From Echinococcus granulosus (lineage: Eukaryota > Platyhelminthes > Cestoda > Cyclophyllidea > Taeniidae), in the NCBI RefSeq assembly GCF_000524195.1, contig NW_020170384.1, positions 1,167,989 through 1,231,988 on the forward strand: a DNA stretch of 64,000 bases, in the 5' to 3' direction. Below are positions 23,741-36,200 of this stretch, in pieces (positions within the stretch are counted from its first letter, which is position 1; every line of letters starts with the position of its first letter). Below the pieces are notes generated by a model, which made no database searches, was not told the origin of the DNA, and saw only the letters and a list, made by a program, of their open reading frames with translations. A program made the position numbers and the translations under genes.

Positions 23741-26700
23741 TAAACTTTTAAAACTAAAACAATGAACTACAGCCAGTGACAGTATGATAGTCGTGTAAAC
23801 GGTTTATCTTGGTGCATTGCATCCCTCAGTAAATAATTGTTGTCTTCTAACAACAATACTTTAGTGAAATTCTCTTAAGGCTGAAGTTAAAGCCAAGTAA
23901 ATTGTATTTCGCAGTAAAATTTAATTAATTTTTATGGTGGCAAAAACTTCTAAGATAACTAGTCTGCGAAATTCGATAAGGACGAAAGCCTATAGCAATG
24001 AGATTACATCGCTGTATCCGCTGATGTTGCCTGATGAAATGCCAACAGCATATGCGTTGGCTCGCAAAGGAATGCCATAATACCCATTGCCTCCCTACCT
24101 CTAAGCACACACTGGTCATTAAAAGCCCATCAAACTGTGGGCAATAGAGAAGCCGGCGGGGCAGGTAAAATCAGAGGGCTGTTGGAGTAAATAGTACACA
24201 GTAGCAGATAGTTTAGCTAAAGGTGGGTGGGAGAAGCATTTATTTTTTTGCTCAGACTCAGCACGTACTCAGATTCTGAGGCTATATCCACTCAGTCTGG
24301 CAAAGAAAGTCGTGCTTGACTGTAAAGCCCTACCACAATAAATCAACAGCTATACTGCAATATGCACAGAAGTGCTGTTGGCACAACTTTTGGCTAACAT
24401 ATCCCAGGGATCACTTGGTCAGAATATGTGAGTACCTCGTCTAACATGCTTTTGTGGGAATGGTTTCCTTTGTCGTTGGAGCCACTACAAATACGACTTT
24501 AACCGATCCACATTCGCTAGAATGGTACAGGCAAGCATCCAACTAACAGCGATTTTTGATTACTAGAATATTTGTGTAGGCATATAAATTCACACAGATT
24601 CAATACAAAAAGAAAGAAGGAACATCAGATGTTACTTCTGACATAGCAACGTATCAGACAGATGGAAGGGAAAACAAAGATTTAATCCAATCTTGGAACA
24701 ATTGTTTGCGTGGTACACCAGACTCCATGCATGCACAAAGGTTTGGCTAGGCGGACGCTTTAATGCCGGTCAAACCTTATCCCAAGCTTCTGTAAACATC
24801 TCCCCATAAAAAAAAGGTCTCATTGAATGCATGAATCTGAATAGCGTTAAATATTTTTTGGATGACCATAATAGTTTATCGGTGTACATAGATTTGGTGC
24901 CAGAATTTATTTATGTACTACTTACTAAAGTATTAAGTAATGGCCATCGTTTTTACTCATTGTAACTAGGTCTCTCCTATCATGAGTTGCCTCAGTAATG
25001 CAAAAAGATTGTCAATAAGGTAGTTTTTAACTTCTGCAAAACTCAAAACAATAGTAAGTAAAACACCCTCGAAAGCCCTAACGCATCCATGTTTTTTGTG
25101 CCACAAAACCACCTGGCACCGGCAACGTAGGAAAGAGATGTACCGCGTGGCCCGAATGGCTGCTTTTGCCTACTCCCATTTTTATGCTTTGAAACACCGA
25201 CTGTACTTGCATTGAGCCATCCGTCTCCCTCCTTTTCTGGTGGCTTACTGATTTTACGCGGTCGAATGAATTAAGTTAATGTTTTGAGGAATTATGGGTT
25301 TGTTAAGGTGGCGAAACAGGAGTTGTAGTAGGTTGAAAAGTATATTAAAAACAGTAGATAAAAATGATTATCTTGATCCTGGCCACCAGACGCGTCACAT
25401 GAAGGCGTGATAATGCTCATTTTACTGGATTCGCCGTTGTGGGATTAACAACCTATCTTCAGTTCAAAAAGTCACGTTGTTACCTCAGTCTTGGCATACA
25501 TTTGAGGATTTAACCTAGTTAAAGTAACCGGAGGGGCAAACATTGCACACACGACGCTGGTAACCGACTCATTCGCAATCCTGACCCAAAGTGGTTAAAG
25601 GCACTTTACTTAGTAAAGGCACGGTGTCAAGGTCCCTTGCCCAATTCATTTCCTCAATAATTTCTCTCTTCATCCTTCAGCAGGCAGCTTGGGTTCGTGC
25701 ATGTGGCATTGGTAACAAGGAGGTTTGAGGATTTCTTTTTCTCTTACCATCCTGTTAAAAGCATAAAGAAAAAGTCCTTTTAATTTTCATACCGATGGAA
25801 GTCAATTTTCTGAATGCTAAACACAATTTTAAATATTTGTTCTCCTAGAAATTGCTTCTCTCCCACACAAAAGCCAATGACCAAAATCATTTTTGTGGGA
25901 AGCTCAGAAAAATAGAATGTAATGGGAGTTTAAACCCCCTCTCTCTCCCCTTGGCGCCACTCAGCCAACAGTAAGCACTGACGTCGGCCAGTGAGAGGAG
26001 ATGGGTAGGAAGCCGCACAAAACAGAGGACTTTATTAACTCCTCAAGTTGAGCAATGCAGTAAGCTCGGCACAATCTCTGCTTTGGCGAAAGAGATTGCA
26101 ACTCTATTTTCGTCCATTTTCTCCTTGCGTGTCTGTAGAAGGGATTTGCTTCTTATTTAGAATTATTTGTACCATTTCTGGACTTCCTGTGAAACAAGCC
26201 TAGCAGAAGCAATAAAAACTACTGTTTGAAATTCCGTGATTACACAATGCGACCAGCAATTGAAATGACATGGACACCTAAGTTGTTACCTCTAGGTGCG
26301 CATTAGAGCTACCCCGGGGGGGGTGAGCTATGAAACATTAATAAGTGATGAAGGAAATTCCTTTCACCACCGCTTCGTGTGCACAAAAAACAGAATTTTA
26401 GAATTATTCTGATTCTCATTTCGAATAAGTTGTTTTTGTATGTAGGGTAAATAAAGGTGGTTGGAATTCCGTGAACCGCCTGATGGCTCATGGTTCGCCA
26501 AATGGTGCCTTTGAATTAATTCGTACTGCCTTGCAAAAGTTCGAAGTTCCCTTTAATGGGTTGGCTAAATTTTAGACATGAAGTTATTTCTGAGTGATTT
26601 TCTGGATGTCTTTTCTCCTCTACTTTTAAGCAGAGAAGCTGTACATAATAACAGTGCGACTTCCCTACCTCAGGCAGGTGTCAAACATGTGGCGTGTGAT

Positions 26701-29700
26701 CCTGATCAGTTTGGATTGAATAGTTGCGCCAAATCGTATCGCGTACAGTTTGGTTGAGTTGGAAAGAGTAAGAAACACTGAAGTAGGGCATTTTCTTCCC
26801 AAAAGCAATTGCCTATGTTTCGTTTATGAGTGGCTGTTGAAGCGATCGGTCCAATCGTGCAATCAATGGTGCCACTTTCAAATAGGAGAAGACCATCGTG
26901 ACTGCTACGACCGTAGCCTTGAAGTCCTGGCAGGGGATGTGAGTAGATGCTAACAGGTAAAAGCCGAGATGAAGAAATGCACAGCTGAAATGTTACTTTC
27001 TCATTGTAGTAAATAATATCTTCTCCAATGAAAGACGGGTAAAACCCAGTGCAGATGGACAATCGGAGTGCCCTACTCTTGAAAATGAGTAAAAACACCA
27101 AGAAGTAGGCATGTTAAGCCATCCTACTTCATAGATTTGCTTCGTGCAAATGCTCAGCTTCACAATGGCACTTTAAATGCTGCTGTTTAAATTGCTGACA
27201 CAATGACGTCTCTGCTTAATGGCAGATACACCTTGACAGAACAACATTGTCCCAAGTGCTACCCAATTCATCAACGACTCTCCATAACCATTGCACCATC
27301 ACTATTTAGAATGGTCAAATACGTATTACAATTAAGCAGTGAATCAAAAAGATGAGATAGCCCTTTTTGCTACAAAGAATGCCCTTGATGCTTAAAAACA
27401 CCATGTTAAAGCACGAAATATTTGAACTTTTACCCATTTTCGGCGCACCGAAAGTACTTTTGACATTTTGATTCTGACATTTAATTAATTCATCCACAAT
27501 TCTAGTTTAAAAATCTCGCAGTATTTAGCGCTCACATTGCAACCATCTTGTCTTCCAAGGGTGAAAAGGAAGTAGTTGCAGCACAATTTGCCTTGGGGAG
27601 AAAGAGAATATTGTCAATTCCTCCCGGATTTGAAGAATGTTTCGATTAGGCAAAATTACAAGTGAAAATGTTGTTTTTGTATTCCACAATCTACATGAGG
27701 GACCGTTTCTTTTTTAGTGAAAAAGGTCAATCTTATTCTCAATTCTAGCATGCTGCCGTCTAAAAACACGCAAATTTGCACGCAAATCCGCGCATCTCTA
27801 GAGGGAGGGCGATTGTTCCCGACTCCGGAGGGGAAACACGGCTGCTGCAGAACAGCTGACCTTTGAACATGTGCACGGTTGGCTTGACAGACCATTACAT
27901 AACAGATGGAAAACCAAGGTGTGGTGAAAAAACGGGGAGTTCCTTAAAATGTCAGTGTTATGTAACCTTGGCATTTCAAAAACTGGCATTACTCTGTTAA
28001 AATGTTAATGGTTTCAATAACCTAACGGTACTTTCTGATGGAGTACAACTTAAATTTAGCAGAACGGGAAGGAAGTTTTGAATATGAATAACAATTGTAC
28101 GCCTGGCAACAATAAAGCTTAGTATTTCTAAAAAAACGACTTATGAATATTTTACTTACCTTTAACAAAGCAAATCCATTTGAAATCGTATTAAATTTTG
28201 AACATCAGATGCTAGTACCGTCTTCTATCGGGAATGAAGTTCCACCAACAACAATGGCGGAAGTCTGGCAGTGACCATTAATTTTTCGTTTCTATTAGGC
28301 ACTCTTAATGCAACAAAAGCGAGGTACGTTGGCAATAGTCGTTGTAATCTTTAGACACAGGAAATGCGCCTAGTTGATGAGAGAGTTACCCTACGGCGCC
28401 CTGCCTTCAACGAGGGAAGATCATATTAGCAAATTCACTTTAAAATAAAAAATATTAGGACAAATGAGGAAAAAGGGAAGTGAATGATAACGGCAGTAAT
28501 TATGTCGTAGGCGTCCTGGTAAAACACTTTGTTCCCGAACAAAGCATGTTCACTTCAGCAAAGGGTGGTATTGATGTGAGTGAAGTGGGACCTGGTCACT
28601 TGACAAGAGTGTTTGGCCGCTGGCCCTTGGGGGATAATGGACCACATGCCTTCCTTTTGTTTGCCAAGGTGACCAGTGAAGAACGGTGGGTTCGCCACAC
28701 CGTGGTCGGATATAACCGGGCGAAGAATTTTCCCAAGCGTATTCTCTGTGGGCTCCGGCTTAAGATATCTATTGCCAACGCCTAAAACAATTAATCTGTC
28801 CATATAAAAAGTTATTTTCGTGCTCTATGTGATCTAGTTGAGGTAATATTTATGCGTCTCTTGAATTTTCTTTTTAAAATAAAAACAAAATGAGCATCGA
28901 AATTCTCCGGGTATATCAGTCCAAAAATAATGTCTCACAACGTCAAAGTAGTCACATTTTCCAAAGCACCTCCAAAAAGCCTAGCCAGATTCCATTATTT
29001 CCAGTGTTTCATGGATTTTTATGTGGAAACCCACAATAAAAATTATATTTGAAAGTAACAAATGCCTGGCGTAAAATAGACATGCAAGTATGATCTACTT
29101 TTATGCTGTCAAAATTGATTAAAGATACATTCCGATGGCTACCTCTCGACCTGGTTAATCAAAACTGGTAATGAAAAACTCCTCCGGATTTGACCGGAAA
29201 CAGATAGGCATGCAGAACAGTGCACTTTCAACGCTCTTCCTCTTCGCTTAACGAAGTGCAATTCAAATCGAGGTTACCAGAAAGAATATTGCATTTTCGC
29301 CCTAAGGAATGCGTTAGAACAGTAGACACTAGCTGAAAGGAGTGGTGAGGGGAAAACCTTGCGATTCGATCATTACTGCTCTGGCTGCCGCGCCTCCAAT
29401 TAATTGAGAGCGTCCCATTTGTTGTTAAAAGAAGGTGAAGATGTAAGGTCTAGACATTTTTTTTCAACTTCATTGCCACCAACTGGGAAGCGGTTTGAGA
29501 GCTTTGAAGCACGGGGATTCCAATTATACTTCGTCGACGAGAATAACTCTCAATGTTAGCTAGTTTCGCAGCATCAACAGCTCTTACGTCAATCCATGAA
29601 AGGGCCTGTAACTTAACATTTATAAACGAACTCAGTTAGTAGTTTCCAACTGCTATTTTCAAAAGGTAGACGAGTTCGTACCACGTATTTGATAGATACA

Positions 29701-29879
29701 TTTGGACTCATGAAGGCTTGTGAGAAGTATGATATCACAGATTGGATCTGCGGCTAGAGTTTACGTCTTCGATGAGGCGAAATTCGGAACGGTGCAAAGC
29801 ATGGCGATGTAATTAGAAAAAAATGGCACTATGCACACGGCAGCTGTGCATTCCATGTTGCAATGTAAACAGCATGGAT
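23741..29879. other. Intergenic region between KATNB1 and the PTB homologue
   Basis: About 6 kb of AT-rich sequence with no supported gene. Several frames of 60-130 codons exist on both strands without recognisable domains or conserved splice structure. The most notable is 28480-28785, listed separately. No tRNA, rRNA or long tandem array was recognised. Confidence 0.5.
28480..28785 (+). other. Unassigned 101-codon open frame
   Basis: An intronless frame, locally more GC-rich than its surroundings, ending in TAA; the start codon in this frame is GTG-like, so the true 5' boundary is unclear. The predicted peptide has no recognised domain, signal peptide or membrane segment. A minus-strand frame of similar length overlaps it, so the composition alone could explain the openness. 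It might be a relic of a transposon or processed gene. Confidence 0.2.
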
Positions 29880-30238
29880 AGCGTGAGTGGGGTTGAAGAT
29901 GGGGAAAGTTCACACAAGTGGCATTAAATCACAGTCAGCCTGTGTGGACCGGTAGAGGGTGCGAGAGAAGTAATTTTTCATGCGGCGATGGCGGGCTAAA
30001 TTCTTGTGGCGCTGCCCTCCATCCAACTTTTCCCCATTCCACATACACACAACCTCTCGCTCTCATCCCATCTCCTCTCGTGATGCACGCCACTCGTAAC
30101 ACGCCCCCAGTTGACCAATGGCAGCGCGGCCGCCAATTGGGAGAGTGATTTGTTCTGTCCCGCGCGTGGCTGTGTGTGAGAGGGCGGACGCACAAGCACA
30201 TGCACACATACTCAGTGACCCACGGCGAGTGAGCGGAG
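29880..30238 (+). promoter_or_regulatory. GC-rich promoter region of the PTB homologue with two CCAAT boxes
   Basis: A locally GC- and CpG-rich block in otherwise AT-rich sequence, ending at the PTB start codon. It contains CCAAT at 30115-30119 and 30133-30137 (the second followed by ATTGG at 30136-30140), about 100-125 bp before the ATG, and several CpG-rich patches. Open frames run through it on several frames and both strands, which is expected from the GC richness. Confidence 0.55.
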
Positions 30239-33200
30239 ATGTTTCTCGCACCGGACGGGGTGAAGCCGTTCGATCTGTCACTGGGCTGTGTCTTCGGTTC
30301 CGGCCTCCAACCCGGACAGTCGGACAATCTCCTATTGAATCGCCTCCTTTATCTGGCGGCCACTGGCTATGGACTGAGGGTGTGTGACCTCCCACGTTGA
30401 ATAAAATATCTCCTTTAGGCTGACTTCAAAAATACTTATTAATCAATACATTATATGAGGATTTAAAATACTGCCTCATTCATCAGGTTTTTTATGGTCG
30501 TTGTCACAAATATCGTCAAAATGGCAGTGTTCAGCGTTCTACTATTAACTTTTCAACTATACAACTGATTTTTGAGTTTAAGGGGAGGAGAGAGAATGAA
30601 TCGTAAAATTTAGCAACTTATTTTTATTCATATCGGAATGAGTTGCTTTACTCGCGAACGCCAACTTTTTGTGCACTAGAGGTCACCTTGTTTTTTGTCG
30701 TAGGCTCTGTTTACTCTCTACCGCCTTCGTTTAACCATAAAAGTACGGCACGGCCTTTTTGAGTAGTGGTAGATAGTAGTTTTATTTCACACAGCGCAAT
30801 CAAGTGAACAAAAAGGTCAGTACCAAAGCTTCTTTAGCTTGGAATTTAACGAAATGTTTTTTTTTAAAAAAAAATCAGCAGAGCGCCTAATTGTGCGTTT
30901 TAGCACCACCTTTAATCTGACAAAATTTTGACTGAATTTGCTTGCTATTTTTCTCCGTAAATTTTACCGTATCCATGATGACAAGATGGAACTACATAAG
31001 CAATTTCATTGAGGACACATTGAAGTTGAGTCCATAAAGACATCCGAACACTTTATTATTATTCACATTTGACACTATAGTCACAGTATTGAGTTCACTC
31101 CACTGGGGTTTACTGGATTATCACCTCGTAATCTGACGGAAGATTTTATCATTCCATCAAATGCACGGCTTTTAACGCAGTCGGCGTTTGAGAGTAAATT
31201 AATTTACACTTTTCGCTGCAAATGGATGAAAAATCGCAGATCATATCAACTAGACTGTGGGGCTCACTCTACTTACCTAAGTTTTAGACCTCAGTTTTAT
31301 TTGAGGTTTAAGACCGCTTTCGTTTTATCTCTACTAATGGCCAAACGGCGAACTATTTCGCGACTGTGCCGACAAAAAGTAAAATTAGAGTAGCCTCCAT
31401 TCTCTTGCATTTCAGAAACGAAGTTTCAACACCACGAGTGAAACCCTTAGTGTCTCCTCCAAAAGGGTAAGTCGTGTGCTTACTTGCTTGCTTTTTCTTC
31501 CCCATTTACACAGAAATTCAAAGACCATTAATCTGATTGATGAAACTCGCTCTTCTTCCTCTCCTTTCCGAGTGAAACTGGCAAGCTATCTCGTCTCTCA
31601 ATGCTAATCTGAGTGTTTTGACAGCTGGTGAAAAGGCGCCTTTTGGGTGCGTGTATGTGACCTTAACTGAGCATAGCCTTGAAGGTGGCCTGAGGCTATA
31701 CTCCAGTCGAAGGAATGAATCACATCCTAGAGGAAGACGTCGAATCATCCGCTTTTGTGTCTACGCGTTAATAATGTTGGTAAACTGTTTCCATACGGCT
31801 GAACCGGCAAATGCCGCATATCAGCGTCTCGAATCGGTGCGATAGCTTTCATTTTCGAAAAAGGAAACAGTAAAATAGCGGTTCAAAATTGGACCTAATA
31901 CATAATGTCTAAACCGTTAGAGCTGCTGTACTCTTAAAATGCCGAATGTGGAGGCGACTGAAATCACCAGCGATATTTACAAACTAATTTCACTTTGAGA
32001 TTGACACCAACAGAGTGAGGCCTTAACCAGTCTCTATCTTGGACGAATCAGTAAGATAAGTCTTGTTTTCATAGCCCTGTGGTGATACCCATGAATAAAA
32101 TAAAGTTGAGAATGTGTGTGTGGCCAGTTTAAGTGTCTTTAGGGATGGCAATAAGTCCTGTCAGTCTGAGAGTTTAAGACGCAGACGACACGGTGATTTT
32201 CCTCACCACTGTCTTCAGTCGGTAGTATCACCATTAATCCCTCTGCACCAGCTCCGCCCAGAAATTGTGATTCTGAATTCTGGATTGGCTGTACGGAAGA
32301 ACACTTAAAATTGTTCATTTTTTTCAGACTTATTGGGAGAAATGTTGCTTCTTACCCTAAAATTCACTATTCAAAGGACTTGCCTGGAAAGCTAAATGTT
32401 AAATTAATAGCGTCCAACGAAATTACATGCCAGCCTTGCCATCGAAGGATTAACTAAATCCCAGTGGAGTCCATTCATTTTTGTTTTGACGATAGGAAAA
32501 TTTGCCAGAATGTGGAAAAAAGCGTTTTCACAGCATGATTTGAGACCGATAAAATTTCACGAGAGCATCGACAAAGCGGAGGATTTGCTTCTACGAGTCC
32601 CGAGCTTAGTCTCCACTGTCAATGCCAATCTGACAGTAAAGCAAACTTTCTTACACGCTAAAAATGCTGATCAAATTATACACGAGTTTGGATGTGAATT
32701 CAGTTTAATAATTTGGCAACACTCATTCCACTTAGCCAAGAGTGGAAGGAATGCCCATGGCGTCCTACGTTCTTCCATCTCGAGTGCTGCATATTCGTGG
32801 ACTGCCTGCGGATACGACAGAAATCGAGATCGTTAAATTAGCAATGCCGTTTGGACCGATCGCAAATTTCGTCCTCACAAAGAAAACAGGGCAGGTGAGG
32901 GTCCAGTTGTTGATATTTGTTTAAAAATAGCACGTTTTTCGTCTCAAATGGTGGCTTGAACGATAAATATGCGCGGGTTTGATACATTACATCTCAGTAA
33001 TCCAGAAAACACGTGCCGTTCAGTCTTTTTAAGCCGTGCCATGTGATCTAGCTTTGAAGTCTGATTTATAAGCGTGGAAAAATATCTGGAATATTCGCAC
33101 TTCGCTAGTGAAAAAAAAAAATAGACGAGATTGTGGCAAAATAAAATTTTCGACGAAATTATTTCAACATGCGGAATTATCTTGGGTTAATCGCAAAACA

Positions 33201-36200
33201 CTTTGATAGTAACGTAGATGAAACGGCGAATGAGTGTCGGACACATAGCCTCACCTGCATGTTTCTAATTTCTGATTAAATAGTGGCCAGAAGGACAAGT
33301 TTCATTTCAAAGGGAAGAGGGCAATTTTTCTGTTGACGAGGTCTATCAACTAAAACTCCAAAATGGCTTAGAAATAAAAAAAAACTCATTTGTTAAGAGT
33401 GAATCATGTTTTGGTGTTGGTGCAGATACTTCAGAATGTTGGCGAGAGATTTGAAAGGTGGACACGAGGACACTAAAACTTATCCGAGCCGATGGACCGG
33501 GATTGACCATCACCTCCCGAGTGTGAGGAGATTCATAGCAAGGGATAGAGTGTGCTTCACTCTGAAAAAGACTCAGGGGTCGGTGGACTGCATTTGTAAG
33601 AGCAAGCAGTATCAAGGCTGCTTCTATCCAGGAGAAAGTTTAAAGGGAATGCCATTTGATCTAGCATTCTGCAAGTGAACAGGCAAGCGAACAGGTTTCC
33701 TGCGGCAACAGCATTCCTTCGAAAAGGTTTTCCATCATCTTCCACTAAGTGTAGGTTGTAGTAATTGAGTTACGGGTTGTAAAATCGCCGTAACTTTAAG
33801 TAATTTAATAACGCCTCTAAAGCAATCCCCAGAGGTGTTAGAAACGGCGGATTTGAGGTGCGGACGCTCCAACCTCCTGAATAGGCGCAAGGTGTCACCA
33901 AAAAATTACTTCAAGTCGCAAATCACCTTTGTGACTACTAACGTAAAAAAATAGATTTTTTTTTAAACTTGTTCATATGCTGACGAGAAGTATGCAAGGC
34001 GAATGTTTGGGCATAAATTTGGGGTTGGTATCAAATGATTTGAGCCTAATAACCATTACTTTCAGGTTTACATCGTGGACTTTATGCACGCGAGGCGTTA
34101 CATAAATGGCTTTTTTTCAGAATTGTTTGTTCATTTACTCATTCCATTTGTAAATTGCTTTAATATGGTTTTTCGGACTACAACGTCAGAAGAAAGCGCC
34201 AAGCGACTAATCTAGAAATCGCCCTTTGTCTAAAAGGCGCCGCTTTATTTTATAATTTCGTCCTCTATTTTGATAACGAATTAAATAATTAAAACACTCC
34301 AAACGTGCACTTCTACAGCATTTCAACCTATATAACCCTTCAAATGATACATTTTTATGTAGAAAAGCAAAAAGTTTGGTGATCCCACATCTTTTGCCGT
34401 CATATCTGCGATACTTTTGTCATTGCTTGACACGCGATTGTCAGTTATGCTAAACGCAAGACGATCGAGCTTTCAGGAGTACTGAAAAGAGAGTAACCCA
34501 ACCAACACCATTGGCATTTTTTAGGCCACTCACCTCGAATCACATCAGAATAGGGTTATAGAGGAGTAGAGAATGATTAATATTTTGAATATTTCAGTCT
34601 TCAGGACTTAGTAGCAATTTTTATAATTCAAAAAGTGTTGTACTACGATGGTTGCAACTGAAATAAGCCATCTTATGCGGGTGTGGTTGATTCAAGGATG
34701 ACTGGATAACGGTGTTGCTTTAGGCCCTGATAGAAATGACCTCAGTTGAAGTAGCAGCAAAGATGTTGGAGTACTACCAATTCTACCCACCACTCTTTCG
34801 CGGAGGTGAGGAGTCAGCGATCCTACAGTTCTCGAAGTACCAGAGCCTCGAACTTACTGGTATCAGTCGATCTGTCTCCGAGGCCATTGCCATGGCGAAC
34901 GAGCACTTCCTGCACTGTGTGGCGGAGAATCCGACGCGACCACGTGTTCTCCGCGTCTTCCTCGAACCCACGCCACACAACCAACTCAACTACATGGACT
35001 ACTTCAAGGTGGGTTCAGTGTGACACAGCTAACGCTTAAACTCATGTAACAAACAATCCAACAGTTATCATGGACGTTCTCTCGGGACCGTAAAGCGAAT
35101 CACATAGCGCCACTGCTTTTTGCCACGTTCGCCGCTGGCGTCTTGGTGAAAATTTGACTACCTCAGTCCAGACGCTTCAGTGTTCTGATGTAAGACTTCT
35201 GATTTGACAAAATGAACTGCCACACAAAATCTCAATGCGCGCAATTATTCCTAGACCCAATGGTCCTGTCACACACTCGATTAATCTGTTCGATTACCAT
35301 TTGAAGCATTCAGGCGTCTCTGTCGCTTCTCCTCCTTATTAGAATGAGATACTCCTCAACTGCAAACGTCTCAGAATTCATCGTTCAAAATTTGATCACG
35401 ATCTCTGATAACGGTCAGCTTTCTAGATGCAGGAAGGAACATCCTCGAAAAAATTCTAAAAGCGTTAACTTGTAACTTACTTTTCGTCTGACGTGACAAA
35501 TTTTAATTTCAATAAGCACTAAATCATTTCTGTTACAAACAAGTTTTACAGTAGGGGCGGTTTAAAGTTCCCACCGAATGGCAGTTTCTTTCCTGTAGAA
35601 TCTCTCATTCCCACTCCGTCGAACGTTTTTTACCCTGCTGAGTCTGCCCAAAAGTAGGTTTTGTGCGAGTGTTTTTAACTGTACACTGATTTTCCTTCAC
35701 CACTGCGGTGAGAATGTATGGAAAACGAGAAAATCTCAAATCACGCACCTTTGGGATGGCATCAGGAGCGCTTATTCCGAGCTTATGAATCTCCTTCAAA
35801 ATCGGTTTCTAGTGCAACCCTCTGAGACTTCCCTAAAAACGGAAAAAGGCGTGATGTTCTGGCAGAAGATGTATTGTCGAAGAAGAGGAGGGCTTGGGGA
35901 CTCCTAGCATGGCCCGGGGACCAGGTCACCTGGCGGGGCACAATGGCAGAGTACCTCAGTGGCCAGTTGCCTAAACCGCCCTCCTTGGCCAATCTCCTGC
36001 ATCAGCTATCACAACGTAGTCGCTACTGCAAGAAAAACATCATCCAGCCAACCAACCGTGCCAGTCATCGAATTTCAATGCATTTGAGATAATACTTGAC
36101 CGCAATGCCAACAATTATTTCGGCGATTCCATTCGGTCTGGAAGTTTTTCTTGTATGGGAATTAAAGTTGGGGGATGATGGAATATGCTGGCCATCACGT

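Noticed and set aside
29918..30395. Four long overlapping open frames on both strands
   Set aside because: They are a by-product of the GC-rich promoter block. Only the short frame starting at 30239, which ends at a phase-compatible donor, was kept as the PTB first exon.
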